This document shows, one piece after another, positions 55,899 to 64,000 of a stretch of 64,000 bases of DNA. Each line of letters starts with the position of its first letter. Positions within the stretch are counted from its first letter, which is position 1. The stretch lies in the NCBI GenBank assembly GCA_036961445.1, contig JBALVO010000005.1, positions 1 to 64,000 on the forward strand. Direction: 5' to 3'. The notes beneath the pieces are model-generated. The model was not told the origin of the DNA. It did not search any database and worked only from the letters and a program-made list of their open reading frames with translations. This DNA is from JBALVO01 sp036961445 (GTDB lineage: Bacteria > Pseudomonadota > Gammaproteobacteria > Pseudomonadales > Halieaceae). The translations under genes were made by a program, and so were the position numbers.

Positions 55899-57317
55899 TC
55901 AGTTAGCGGGGCGCAAAGACAGTTCCTGTAGTATTCTTCCGTGGTCGGCGCGACCCAGGCGGATACGATTGTAGAACCAGCAAGCCACCAGAGACAGGCT
56001 CGCTACAATAGCGATGGTAAACCAGCCCAGCGATTGCAGTACGGAATACCCCAGGGAACCCGGAACGCTACCCGGTTCAATACCAGCCAAATCAATGACC
56101 ACGCCCCCCAGCATCGTCCCCACCCCGGTAGTCGCCTTCGCAATGAATGTTCCGGCGGCAAAAAATGTTCCCTCCTGGCGACGGCCAGTTGCCAATTCAT
56201 GCTCATCCAGTATGTCCGCAATGAGTGACACCGATACGGCCTGCAGGGTAAAGATCAAATAAGTGGAGATGCAGGTGGTAAGCATATACAACGGGTAAAT
56301 CAATGGGTGTCCATTTTCAGGCAACAAGCCCAACAGTCTCGCGCCAAGCATCCAACAAATGTTGACAGCTATCGCAATCGCGGCCGCGCGCAGCAGCACC
56401 GGCTTGTCAAAACGCTGCCCCAGTGAACCAAGGCTGGCAAAGGCCAGTATCGCGCCCAGTGCAGTGGGCAGCAACAATCCTGCCATTTGGTTACTGCTGA
56501 ACCCCCAAAAATAGGTGGCCAGGTAAAGCGAAAGGGTGAAATAGACACCTGCCACCATACCAAACGTCAGGCTGGCGCCCATTTTGTAGCGAAAATTCCT
56601 GTTGCCAAGTGCGTCGCGAAAGTCTGTTAGCGGCTGCGAGAAGTGGAACCGGGGATGGTCCGCGGGCGCCACCGGTAAGCGCGGTATTACGGTGCGAGTA
56701 CCCCACAGGCAAAACAAGACCGTGGCAGTGGCCACGGCGCAAGACATCAGACCATAGATAACGTAATTCGCTTCAACAAGACGCCCATCGATGCCGTCAT
56801 CCGCCTGGAAAATAAGACCAAATGCTATCGCGGGCATCAGCATGGTCGCGACCCACGCCATACTGATCCTGGCTTTAGCGATCACCGTACGCTCATCGTA
56901 GTCGCTGGACAGTTCTGCGCCCATGGCAGAGTAGGGAATAAAATAGACTGTTATGAAAGTTCGCAGTAACAAGGATGTGCCCAGTAACCACAAGAATGTG
57001 CCGCTCTCCCCCAGGCTTTGTGGCGGCGCAAACAATGCAATACATAAAACGGCGGTCGGGATACCTCCCAACAGCAATAGCGGGTGGCGCCTACCCCAGC
57101 GGGAGCGCACGGTGTCGCACCAACTACCCACAACCGGGTCGGTTATCGCATCCCAGGTCAAGGCAATAAACATCGCAAGCCCCGTCAAAGAGCCACTCAG
57201 ACCCTGTACCTGGGTATAGTAAAACACCACAAAACTGGTGAACGCGACATCCTTGACCGCAAACGGGATGTTGCCGACGGCGTACGACCACTTTTCCAAC
57301 TGGCTTAGTTCAGACAT
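55899..57317 (-). CDS. MFS transporter, GPH (glycoside-pentoside-hexuronide) family
   Basis: A 472-residue inner-membrane protein with 12 predicted helices. The family signatures are AMFIALTWDAITDPVVGSWCD, WGRRHPLLLLGGIPTA and IADILDEHELATGRRQEGTF. GPH carriers take up sugars, glucuronides or similar compounds with a cation; some marine members act on other solutes. No glycosidase or sugar kinase is nearby, so the substrate is open. It lies upstream of the secreted-protein gene on the same strand. Confidence 0.9.
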   Translation of the reverse strand: MSELSQLEKWSYAVGNIPFAVKDVAFTSFVVFYYTQVQGLSGSLTGLAMFIALTWDAITDPVVGSWCDTVRSRWGRRHPLLLLGGIPTAVLCIALFAPPQSLGESGTFLWLLGTSLLLRTFITVYFIPYSAMGAELSSDYDERTVIAKARISMAWVATMLMPAIAFGLIFQADDGIDGRLVEANYVIYGLMSCAVATATVLFCLWGTRTVIPRLPVAPADHPRFHFSQPLTDFRDALGNRNFRYKMGASLTFGMVAGVYFTLSLYLATYFWGFSSNQMAGLLLPTALGAILAFASLGSLGQRFDKPVLLRAAAIAIAVNICWMLGARLLGLLPENGHPLIYPLYMLTTCISTYLIFTLQAVSVSLIADILDEHELATGRRQEGTFFAAGTFIAKATTGVGTMLGGVVIDLAGIEPGSVPGSLGYSVLQSLGWFTIAIVASLSLVACWFYNRIRLGRADHGRILQELSLRPAN

Positions 57318-57340
57318 AGCTTATTGTTATTCCATCCTTG

Positions 57341-57358
57341 GCAGGCAGCACTGCTTGC
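57341..57358. promoter_or_regulatory. Imperfect inverted repeat upstream of the GPH transporter
   Basis: GCAGGCAG-CA-CTGCTTGC, 8-base arms with one G-T mismatch, stands 24 bp before the transporter start codon. It could be an operator or part of the 3' end of the preceding transcript. Weak evidence. Confidence 0.3.
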
Positions 57359-57444
57359 TAATCTGTTGTCTCCACCCGTGTGAGTTCCATCTCAGTATAG
57401 GCCGGTATTCAAATCTCGTATTACCAACAAAACCGAGGGCTTTC

Positions 57445-57933
57445 TCAAGTGCTTGTTGTCTCTGTTTTGGTAAGCTCTTCCAGCAGTTTAGCGCGCACCT
57501 TCATCATGACTTTGCCATAGGCGTTATCACCACGTCGATCACGACCACAACCCCAGTAGTAATCGTACTGGCTGTTCTCGACCAGTGTGCGATTGCCAGT
57601 CGCCACCAGTTGGTCAGCCAACACAGGATAAGTCCGACATCGGGTATACACACCGCGCGTCATTACCACATCCTTCACTGTAGACCAGTCCTTGCGAATT
57701 TTCCTGAAGCGATTGCGCCCCAGTTTCCTGGCCATTTTTGGATGAACTGCTTGCCTGATTTTCTCTCGATAGTCCTCATCCTCAAATTTCATTGCCTGGA
57801 AATAATGTTCTACAGAAGGCCATTGCATGCCTTCCAACTCAAATCCGTACATGGCAAAGCTACCCAGTTTTTCATTCGGATCAATGCGAGAAAAGAATAT
57901 TGCATCGTCAGCTATTTTGGGAAAGACGTCCAT
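57445..57933 (-). CDS. NADAR family protein (YbiA-like N-glycosidase)
   Basis: A 162-residue protein. The conserved elements are GFELEGMQWPSVEHYFQAMKF near residue 32, GRNRFRKIRKDWSTVKDVVM in the middle and YYWGCGRDRRGDNAYGKVMM near the end, with the catalytic acidic and aromatic residues of the NADAR/YbiA fold. Family members hydrolyse N-glycosidic bonds in ADP-ribose-type or riboflavin-pathway compounds, and some reverse guanine ADP-ribosylation by DarT1 toxins. No DarT-like gene lies next to it. The gene downstream of it is the GPH transporter. Confidence 0.9.
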   Translation of the reverse strand: MDVFPKIADDAIFFSRIDPNEKLGSFAMYGFELEGMQWPSVEHYFQAMKFEDEDYREKIRQAVHPKMARKLGRNRFRKIRKDWSTVKDVVMTRGVYTRCRTYPVLADQLVATGNRTLVENSQYDYYWGCGRDRRGDNAYGKVMMKVRAKLLEELTKTETTST

Positions 57934-57957
57934 TTTCTACTCTCGCTTTGGGCTTTT

Positions 57958-58410
57958 CTAGTCCAGGGAAGTCAGTAATGCCAAAATGGAGTCGCGCATG
58001 GCATCTACACTCTCGAGTACCGCATCTACATTCTCTTGTTTTTCACCCAACTCGGGCCACTTCTCGTCCCAGACCATCAGCAATTTATTGGCGTCCTGCG
58101 GCAAGGGGGGCTCCAGAATGAGCGATAAATCCCGAATAGTCAGCACATAGGTCCACCCCAGGCGGGGGTTGCCCTTATCCGACTCGTCCTGATCATAGCG
58201 ATGATGAAAAACCACCTGTTGAAATTCATTCAGCTTCAGCAGAATTTCGAAGGCCGCCTGGCGATGATTACGATTTACCTCGGACTTCTCGTTGCGCCAG
58301 GTACTGTAACTTAGTGTAGACACTGCAATCGTCAGGCTTATCAGGGCAACGGCGTTGCGCCTCAGCTGTTCCAAAAAGGTTCTACTTCTTTTCATTAGTT
58401 TTTCATACAC
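57958..58410 (-). CDS. Unknown protein with one N-terminal membrane helix
   Basis: A 150-residue protein. A basic N-terminus (KRSRTFLEQLRR) precedes one hydrophobic helix at about residues 21-37, then a soluble helical region with REAFEILLKLNEFQQ-like character (QAAFEILLKLNEFQQVVFHH), a WTYVLTIRDLSL segment and an acidic C-terminal helix. No family recognised. It ends 24 bp from the NADAR gene on the same strand, so the two are probably co-transcribed. Confidence 0.7.
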   Translation of the reverse strand: MYEKLMKRSRTFLEQLRRNAVALISLTIAVSTLSYSTWRNEKSEVNRNHRQAAFEILLKLNEFQQVVFHHRYDQDESDKGNPRLGWTYVLTIRDLSLILEPPLPQDANKLLMVWDEKWPELGEKQENVDAVLESVDAMRDSILALLTSLD

Positions 58411-58553
58411 CTTTAAAGAAAGAATGCCTCGGCACTAATTGCTCTGGGCAACCTGGGCGACGAATTTGCCAACCCCTGCCTTAAAAATTTCCGCTCTCGG
58501 GCACCGTGTTGGTAACTTGTTTTGCGGTGCCATGCACTGGATGCACCAGCGGA

Positions 58554-61500
58554 TTAACGCCTCTTACCGCCAACCACAACTTCCATTCCCAGTTTAAGTT
58601 TCAGCCTCTCCCGCGTGGACTGCACGATGGCATAGAACCCCGGAATGAAAAACGTTCCCACCAACAGGGCCGCCAACATACCGCCAAATACAGTCACGCC
58701 CAAAGAGCGCTGGCCGAAGGCGCCGGCGCCTGTGGCAAAGACCAGGGGCAAAATACCAAGGATGAAGGATACCGCGGTCATACAAACCGCGCGAAAGCGC
58801 AGACGACCCGCTTCACGCGCCGCCACCAGAATTTCTTCTCCCACGCTCTCGCGTCGGTAGCGCGCAAACTCAACAATAAGGATGGCGTTTTTCGCTGCCA
58901 TACCAATTAACAGCACGATCCCGATTTGCGCGTAAAGGTTCAGCGCGACACCCGAAACAAGCAGGGCGACAACAGCGCCGCCTATAGCCATGGGCACTAC
59001 CAGGATAATCGCTGCGGGGATCGACCAGCTCTCGTATTGAGCAACCAGAAACAGGTACACGAAGAGCAGTGCCAGGGTATAGGCGAAAATTGCGGTATTG
59101 CCAGCCTCCCGTTCCTGGTAAGCCATGCCGGTCCATTCGATGCGATAACCATCAGGCAGCGTGTCTGCAGCAAGCTGTTCAAAAGCCTGCATTGCCTGTC
59201 CCGAACTAACTCCAGGCGGTGTAGAAGCCCGCACTGAAGCGGCGCGATACAGGTTGTACCGTGAAGCCACATCGGGACCGAGTATAGGATGGGTGGTCAC
59301 CAGCGTACTGAGCGGCACCATGTCGCCACTGCTGGATTGCATGTAAAAATGATCCAGATCAGAAAGATCTGCGCGATAAGCCGACTCGGCCTGCATTATC
59401 ACTTTGTAGGTCTGGCCAAACTTGTTGAAATCATTGATGTACAGCGACCCCATCTGGGCTTGCAATGTCATAAAAATTTCATTGAGAGAGACCCCGAGAT
59501 TTTTCGCCTTGATACGATCCACATCGACAAAATACTGCGGCACATTCGCCCGGTAGGTGCTAAATACCCCCTGTAAACCCCGCGTCTGGTTACCGTCGAC
59601 AATAATGTTATTGAGCACCGCGGCCAGCTCTGACGGCGGTCGCGCCAGCGTATCCTGCAACATGACCTCCAATCCACCCACCGCCCCCATACCAGGCACT
59701 GCCGGCGGCGTAATAGCGAACACCTGGGCCTCTGGCACTTCGGCAAATGCCCGACCATTGATGCGCCGGGCAACGTTGAACACCAGATCCGCTGAATCCT
59801 GACGCTGATCCCAATGTTTCAGCACAACAAACAAGGTACCGCCATTGCTGGCCATCGCTCCGGTAAGAATTGAATACCCGGTAATTGAGGTAACTACTTC
59901 CACAGCGGGGTCATTAGCCAGAATCGCGGTGACCTTATCGACCGCCGCCTTGGTGCGCGACAAAGAAGACGCATCGGGGAGTTGCACGTTAACAAACAGC
60001 AGCCCCTTGTCTTCGCCGGGGACAAAGCCCGTTGGCGTTTCTAGAATGCCGATAGCCAATGCGCCCATCCAGGCAAGAAAAATAAGCACGACAACCGCCA
60101 ACTTGCGCAACACCCATTGCACGCCTTTATCGTAAGCGCCGGTAAGCTTGCTAAAGCCGCCCAGGAACTTGCGGTACCACAGCGCGTCTTTTCTCTGCCC
60201 GGGTTTAAGCAGCAGAGCGCACAATGCCGGACTCAATGTCAGTGCATTAACCGAGGAAAAGACCACGGCGACGCAAATAGTCACCGCAAACTGGCGATAC
60301 ATTTCACCGGTTATACCCGGCAACATTGCCACTGGTATAAATACAGCCAGCAATACCAGGGTAGTCGCAATAATCGCGCCACCCACTTCACGCATGGTAA
60401 TCAGCGCCGCGTCCTTGGCCTGCATTGTCGGGTCGTCGCGCATGTGGCGATCACAATTTTCAATAACCAGAATGGCGTCATCCACCACAATACCAATAGC
60501 CAGAATGAGCCCGAAAAGGGTCACGGTATTAATGGACATACCCACCGTCAACAGCACGGCAAAGGTGGCTATCAACGACACGGGAATGGCGACAGTGGGC
60601 ACCATGGTGGCCCGCCAGTTACCCAGAAACATATAGGTAATGGCAATGACCAGCGCAACGGCCATAAACAGGGACATAACCACCTGTTGTACCGCTGTGG
60701 CAACATAACGTGTAGTGTCATAGCTGGCCTTATATTCCAGACCTTGCGGAAAGTATCGCGACAGATCTTCAATCTTCTGGTCCACCGCCCTTCCCGCTGC
60801 CAGTGCATTGGCATCGGCCAACAAATATAAGGCGACATTCACTGCCGGCTTACCGTTTATCTCCCCAAAGACGTTGTAATCCGACTGCCCCAATTCTACC
60901 CGTGCAATGTCCCTGAGATAGATAGCAGACCCATCGTCATGGGCACGCAGCACAATGCTCTCGAACTCCGCCACTTCCTGCAGGCGACCCTTGGTCCGCA
61001 GCGTGTACTCGGTCTGTAACGGGCCATCAAAAGGAGGCGCCCCGATCTTACCCGCCGCCACTTGAATGTTTTGCTCGCGCAGGGCCCGGTGTACATCCAT
61101 CACCGACAAGCTCAAGTTAGCCATCTTGTCTGGATCCAACCATAGACGCATGGCGTATTCGGCCTCTCCCAGAATATCCGCCGTGGAAACCCCATCCACG
61201 CGAGCCAGCGCACTCTGCACGTTGATTTTTACGTAATTCGAGATAAATTTGTAATCCAGAGAATCATCCGGCGAAACGAAGCTGACAATCTTGAGGATGT
61301 CTGGCGAGCGCTCTTCGATATTGAGCCCCATCGCCGTCACTTCAGCCGGTAGCGAGGGTTCCGCCAGTTTCACCCGGTTTTGCACCCGTACCAGTGCCAT
61401 ATCGGGGTCTGAGCCCACGGCAAATGTTACGGTCAAACTATAACTGCCATCATTGGCACTTTTTGAAGACATATAAATCATGTCTTCCACCCCATTAACC

Positions 61501-61706
61501 GCATCTTCAATGGGCGTGCCCACCGTCGCCTCTACTACTTCGGCCGAAGCACCCGGGTAGATACCACTGACCCTGATACTAGGCGGCGATATCGTCGGGT
61601 ATTCGGTAATCGGCAGCATGGAGATTGACAGGCCGCCAGCCAGGGTCAGCACGATGGAGATGACCAGCGCAAATTTGGGTCGCTCTATAAAAAAAGCACT
61701 GAACAT
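58554..61706 (-). CDS. RND multidrug efflux permease (HAE1, AcrB-like)
   Basis: A 1050-residue inner-membrane pump with 12 membrane helices and two large periplasmic loops. The proton-relay aspartates are in [18 protein letters not shown]. Other family features are [16 protein letters not shown] at the start, [21 protein letters not shown], and [20 protein letters not shown] late in the second half. It exports hydrophobic or amphiphilic compounds using the proton gradient. The adaptor gene lies 9 bp upstream in the same operon; no outer-membrane channel gene is adjacent. Confidence 0.95.
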   Translation of the reverse strand: MFSAFFIERPKFALVISIVLTLAGGLSISMLPITEYPTISPPSIRVSGIYPGASAEVVEATVGTPIEDAVNGVEDMIYMSSKSANDGSYSLTVTFAVGSDPDMALVRVQNRVKLAEPSLPAEVTAMGLNIEERSPDILKIVSFVSPDDSLDYKFISNYVKINVQSALARVDGVSTADILGEAEYAMRLWLDPDKMANLSLSVMDVHRALREQNIQVAAGKIGAPPFDGPLQTEYTLRTKGRLQEVAEFESIVLRAHDDGSAIYLRDIARVELGQSDYNVFGEINGKPAVNVALYLLADANALAAGRAVDQKIEDLSRYFPQGLEYKASYDTTRYVATAVQQVVMSLFMAVALVIAITYMFLGNWRATMVPTVAIPVSLIATFAVLLTVGMSINTVTLFGLILAIGIVVDDAILVIENCDRHMRDDPTMQAKDAALITMREVGGAIIATTLVLLAVFIPVAMLPGITGEMYRQFAVTICVAVVFSSVNALTLSPALCALLLKPGQRKDALWYRKFLGGFSKLTGAYDKGVQWVLRKLAVVVLIFLAWMGALAIGILETPTGFVPGEDKGLLFVNVQLPDASSLSRTKAAVDKVTAILANDPAVEVVTSITGYSILTGAMASNGGTLFVVLKHWDQRQDSADLVFNVARRINGRAFAEVPEAQVFAITPPAVPGMGAVGGLEVMLQDTLARPPSELAAVLNNIIVDGNQTRGLQGVFSTYRANVPQYFVDVDRIKAKNLGVSLNEIFMTLQAQMGSLYINDFNKFGQTYKVIMQAESAYRADLSDLDHFYMQSSSGDMVPLSTLVTTHPILGPDVASRYNLYRAASVRASTPPGVSSGQAMQAFEQLAADTLPDGYRIEWTGMAYQEREAGNTAIFAYTLALLFVYLFLVAQYESWSIPAAIILVVPMAIGGAVVALLVSGVALNLYAQIGIVLLIGMAAKNAILIVEFARYRRESVGEEILVAAREAGRLRFRAVCMTAVSFILGILPLVFATGAGAFGQRSLGVTVFGGMLAALLVGTFFIPGFYAIVQSTRERLKLKLGMEVVVGGKRR

Positions 61707-61715
61707 GCGCCGGTC

Positions 61716-62834
61716 CTATTGATCCACTTTAGCGATTGATTTGACCTGCACCGGCATGCCGGGGCGCACTTGTTGCAGGCCGCGCACGATGACCCGGTCC
61801 CCCTCTTCCACGCCGCGCTTGACCCGCACTTGATCGTCCATGCGATCACCCAGTTCCACATTGCGCCGCACCACTATATTGCCGCCATCTACCGTCAGTA
61901 CAAAGCTGCCCTGCTGATCGGCCTGCACCGCAGCCTGTGGCAAAAACAAGCCTTCCAGCAGGGTGGTATCTTGCAAAATTACCCGCACATACTGCCCGGG
62001 AACCAGGATGGAATGGGGGTTGGGAATAAGCGCCCGCGCCTCCAGTGTGCCGGTACTCTGGTCGATCCGATTGGCGAAATAATCAATCTTGCCCACACCG
62101 GGATACAGCAAGCCGTTGGCCATCTCCAGAGTCACCTCAATGCGCCGCAGAGACTCGTCATCGAGCTGCCTGCCCAGCCCTCGTCCAATTGCAGAAATAT
62201 AAGTCGCCTCGCTAATCTGAAATAACGCTTCGATGGGGTCGATGCTTACCAACGTCGTGAGGTTCCCGGAATTGGGTCCGACCAGGTCACCAGCGCTGGC
62301 TGAACTGCGGCCGATACGCCCGCTGATAGGTGCCAGAATGGTGGTAAAGCCAAGGTTGACTTCGGCGCCGGTAACCTGGGCCTTGGCCGATTCAATGCGA
62401 GCGTCGGCGTCCAGTTTCCTGGCAGTGAGATTATCCATCTCGGACTCGGAAATTGCGCCCTTGGGTAATAAGTCTTTGCCGCGATTGAAGTTGCGAACCG
62501 CGTTTGCCTGGTTGGCAACCGCGGCTGCCAGGTCGGCTTTAGCCCTGGCCAGGGCCGCCTCATATTCAGAGGCATCAATCCTGTACAGTACAGAGCCAGC
62601 CTCTATCAGCTCACCCTCGCGAAAGTCACGACTCATCAGGTACCCGGAGACTCGCGCCTGGATAGCCACATCGTCCTGGGCTTGCAAGCGACCAATATAG
62701 TGTGAATTCGGGCGATAAGGCTCCAATACAACCTCATCAACCACCACCTCAACAACCCGGGGCGGAGGCAGATCTTCAGTGCAACTGGTAAGCAGTAACA
62801 GCGCTACCGGGATGACCAACAGGTAATTTTTCAC
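61716..62834 (-). CDS. RND periplasmic adaptor (membrane fusion protein), lipoprotein
   Basis: A 372-residue adaptor. The lipoprotein signal ends LLTSC at Cys18. Then follow the beta-barrel/lipoyl segment (YIGRLQAQDDVAIQARVSGYL), a coiled-coil hairpin (residues about 95-160, with ALARAKADLAAAVANQANAV) and the second lipoyl half (VNLGFTTILAPISGRIGRSS). It bridges the RND pump to an outer-membrane channel, presumably a TolC-type protein encoded elsewhere. First gene of the pump operon. Confidence 0.94.
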   Translation of the reverse strand: MKNYLLVIPVALLLLTSCTEDLPPPRVVEVVVDEVVLEPYRPNSHYIGRLQAQDDVAIQARVSGYLMSRDFREGELIEAGSVLYRIDASEYEAALARAKADLAAAVANQANAVRNFNRGKDLLPKGAISESEMDNLTARKLDADARIESAKAQVTGAEVNLGFTTILAPISGRIGRSSASAGDLVGPNSGNLTTLVSIDPIEALFQISEATYISAIGRGLGRQLDDESLRRIEVTLEMANGLLYPGVGKIDYFANRIDQSTGTLEARALIPNPHSILVPGQYVRVILQDTTLLEGLFLPQAAVQADQQGSFVLTVDGGNIVVRRNVELGDRMDDQVRVKRGVEEGDRVIVRGLQQVRPGMPVQVKSIAKVDQ

Positions 62835-62913
62835 GCCGTGCCCTCGATTCTGGTCCCTGCACTTTAGCAGACTGGTCTAATGACGCCACACAGCGCCACA
62901 GAGACAAATAGGC

Positions 62914-62943
62914 AAAAAAAAACCGCAGCGCTGGACGCCACGG
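62914..62943 (-). terminator. Rho-independent terminator after the cytochrome c gene
   Basis: On the minus strand CCGTGGCG (62943-62936), loop TCCAG, CGCTGCGG (62930-62923), then nine U residues (62922-62914). The 8-bp stem includes two G-T pairs. It ends the cytochrome transcript just before the RND operon. Confidence 0.85.
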
Positions 62944-62967
62944 CTTTTATTCAACTTGCAGACAGTA

Positions 62968-63396
62968 TTACTGGCTGCCAGCCACCATGTAATCCACCGC
63001 TGCAGAAACCTCTTCATCAGAACAGTTCATGCAACCGCCCTTGGCCATCATGCCAGTGCCGGCAATGCCATTTATCCCACTGCTGTACAGGACATCGTTG
63101 CCCTTGGCGATGCGATCTGCCCAGGCGACCGCGTCACCTAACTTTGGCGCACCCGCTGCCCCGGTACTGTGGCAAGCCATACACGCTGCATTGTAAACCT
63201 CTTCTCCGGAGCGCGGACCACTGCTGGCAACCGCTGCAGCAGCACCACCGCAGCTGTTATCGCCTTGCATACACACTTCGCCCACAGGGTTAATGCGTTC
63301 TTCAATGGCGGCGCGCTGTGCGTCGGTCAAATCCACGGCCGACGCGCTGAATGCCACCAAAGTGGCAATGAAACTGAATGCTATCCGAATTATCAC
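62968..63396 (-). CDS. Cytochrome c5-type monoheme c cytochrome
   Basis: A 142-residue exported protein. The signal peptide ends near SASAVD. An EERINPVGEVCMQGDNSC segment precedes the heme site CMACH (about residue 72), and the axial Met is probably in GTGMMAKGGC, with an additional Cys pair GGCMNC as in the c5 family. It is a periplasmic electron carrier toward terminal oxidases. The start is GTG at 63396 after GAGGA. Confidence 0.92.
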   Translation of the reverse strand: MIIRIAFSFIATLVAFSASAVDLTDAQRAAIEERINPVGEVCMQGDNSCGGAAAAVASSGPRSGEEVYNAACMACHSTGAAGAPKLGDAVAWADRIAKGNDVLYSSGINGIAGTGMMAKGGCMNCSDEEVSAAVDYMVAGSQ

Positions 63397-63424
63397 GACA
63401 TCTTCCTCTGTTGATCAGGCGCGC

Positions 63425-63430
63425 ATTATA
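63425..63430 (-). promoter_or_regulatory. Possible -10 box for the cytochrome c gene
   Basis: A perfect TATAAT on the minus strand lies 29 bp upstream of the cytochrome start codon. The -35 region at a 17-bp spacing is TTTTCC, a poor match to TTGACA, so the promoter would be weak or activator-dependent. Confidence 0.35.
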
Positions 63431-63571
63431 GCCACTTATCGCCTGCGGGAAAACTCAGGAGTGACAGGAATTCTACCGCCAGCGACCTATAGGCTACTGG
63501 CGCGGCTTTACGTTAACGCCTAAAATTGACGGCTGAGATCCCTATTTATAGCTAAAAGAGAAGCGAAAACC

Positions 63572-64000
63572 ATGAAACTGTACACCTATGACCCCGCCCC
63601 GAACCCCAAACGACTGTCTTTTTTCATGCAATGCAAGGGTATCGAGATCGAAACACAACAAATCGATATGATGGCCGCGGAACAGCTGGGAGATGACTAT
63701 CGTGCGATTAATCCAGATTGCACGGTACCGGCTCTGGTACTGGACGACGGCACTGTATTAACCGAAGTCATAGGAATTTGTGTCTATCTGGAAGCGCTTT
63801 ATCCAGAGAAGCCACTGCTGGGCTCGACGCCGCTGGAAAAGGCGCAGGTCATCAGCTGGGACCACAAACTGTTTGCAGGCATGATGATGGCGATCGCCGG
63901 TATGTTGCGCAATAAAGGTGAAGGCTTTCGCGACAGAGCCCTACCTGGTCCTCTGGACGTGCCACAGGTACCGGAGTTGGTGGAGCGCGGACGATTACTG
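63572..64000 (+). CDS. Glutathione S-transferase family protein, cut by the window edge
   Basis: The first 143 codons are present without a stop. The N-terminal thioredoxin-like domain begins MKLYTYDPAPNPKRLSFFMQ and has the cis-Pro segment CTVPALVLDDGTVLTEV that binds glutathione, followed by the start of the helical domain (LEALYPEKPLLGSTPLEKAQ). GSTs conjugate or reduce substrates with glutathione, which links to gshA in the window. It is divergent from the cytochrome c gene. Confidence 0.9.
   Translation, partial: MKLYTYDPAPNPKRLSFFMQCKGIEIETQQIDMMAAEQLGDDYRAINPDCTVPALVLDDGTVLTEVIGICVYLEALYPEKPLLGSTPLEKAQVISWDHKLFAGMMMAIAGMLRNKGEGFRDRALPGPLDVPQVPELVERGRLL

Noticed and set aside
57445..58410. 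DarT-NADAR toxin-antitoxin pair
   Set aside because: The partner protein is a small single-helix membrane protein without ADP-ribosyltransferase motifs, so a classical toxin pair is not supported.
60117..60830. 237-codon plus-strand frame
   Set aside because: Antisense to the RND pump gene; His/Gln-rich composition typical of such shadows.
62869..62878. AGACTGGTCT palindrome upstream of the RND adaptor as a TetR operator
   Set aside because: Only 4-base arms; too short to support a site.

Overview
The window is a 64 kb stretch of a gammaproteobacterial chromosome with moderate GC and tightly packed genes. The gene content and order (hslO-pckA, trxA-rho-ubiD, rsd-dsbB, hemCDXY-algRZ-argH, cyaY / lptM-lysA-dapF-DUF484-xerC-HAD, glnK-amtB, ubiK-yifB, rep, cytochrome c5) follow, from memory, one arm of the Pseudomonas aeruginosa chromosome. 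The protein style (TorF porin, TLP1-type thiolase, DUF1329, DUF3187, orphan P450) fits a marine Cellvibrionales-like lineage such as Halieaceae or Spongiibacteraceae. That placement is inference; no rRNA or other taxonomic marker was compared. No rRNA, tRNA, CRISPR, insertion sequence or prophage was seen.

Layout. 1-2.4 kb: leftward LLM flavin/F420 oxidoreductase, thiolase-like protein and the start of a third gene. 2.7-5.3 kb: hslO and pckA. 5.5-7.3 kb: a polyhydroxyalkanoate granule block (two phasins with Lys/Ala-rich tails and PhaD), without a synthase. 7.3-11.1 kb: methyltransferase, peroxiredoxin, DASS anion transporter, moaA. 11.2-16.2 kb: a five-gene rightward cluster (MoxR ATPase, CoxE-like VWA protein, zinc-ribbon membrane peptide, DUF1631, PilZ). 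16.2-24.3 kb: pilU, gshA, acpH-like, dsbB, rsd, FKBP lipoprotein, TIGR02444, ABC-F. 24.3-30.5 kb: GIY-YIG protein, a VTT-membrane/FAD-disulfide reductase fusion, trxA, rho, ubiD. 30.5-44.2 kb: hemCDXY with the algZR two-component pair, argH, a DUF3187 outer-membrane candidate, cyaY, lptM, lysA, dapF, DUF484, xerC, HAD phosphatase.

44.3-47.5 kb is a nitrogen-uptake unit reading leftward: torF porin, glnK, amtB, terminator, second glnK. A near-consensus sigma-54 promoter lies in front of torF, with a 15-bp inverted repeat at enhancer distance. The logic would be outer-membrane entry (TorF), inner-membrane transport (AmtB) and PII gating (GlnK) switched on together under nitrogen limitation.

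47.5-64 kb: ubiK, yifB, then a P450 / DUF1329 / thioesterase islet with a composite palindrome in front of the P450, then rep. A second accessory islet follows: a secreted two-repeat protein behind a 17-bp palindrome, a GPH-type MFS transporter, a NADAR glycosidase, a membrane-anchored unknown, and an RND pump with adaptor but no outer-membrane factor. Cytochrome c5 and the start of a glutathione S-transferase close the window. The accessory islets and the MoxR-to-PilZ cluster are the least understood parts.
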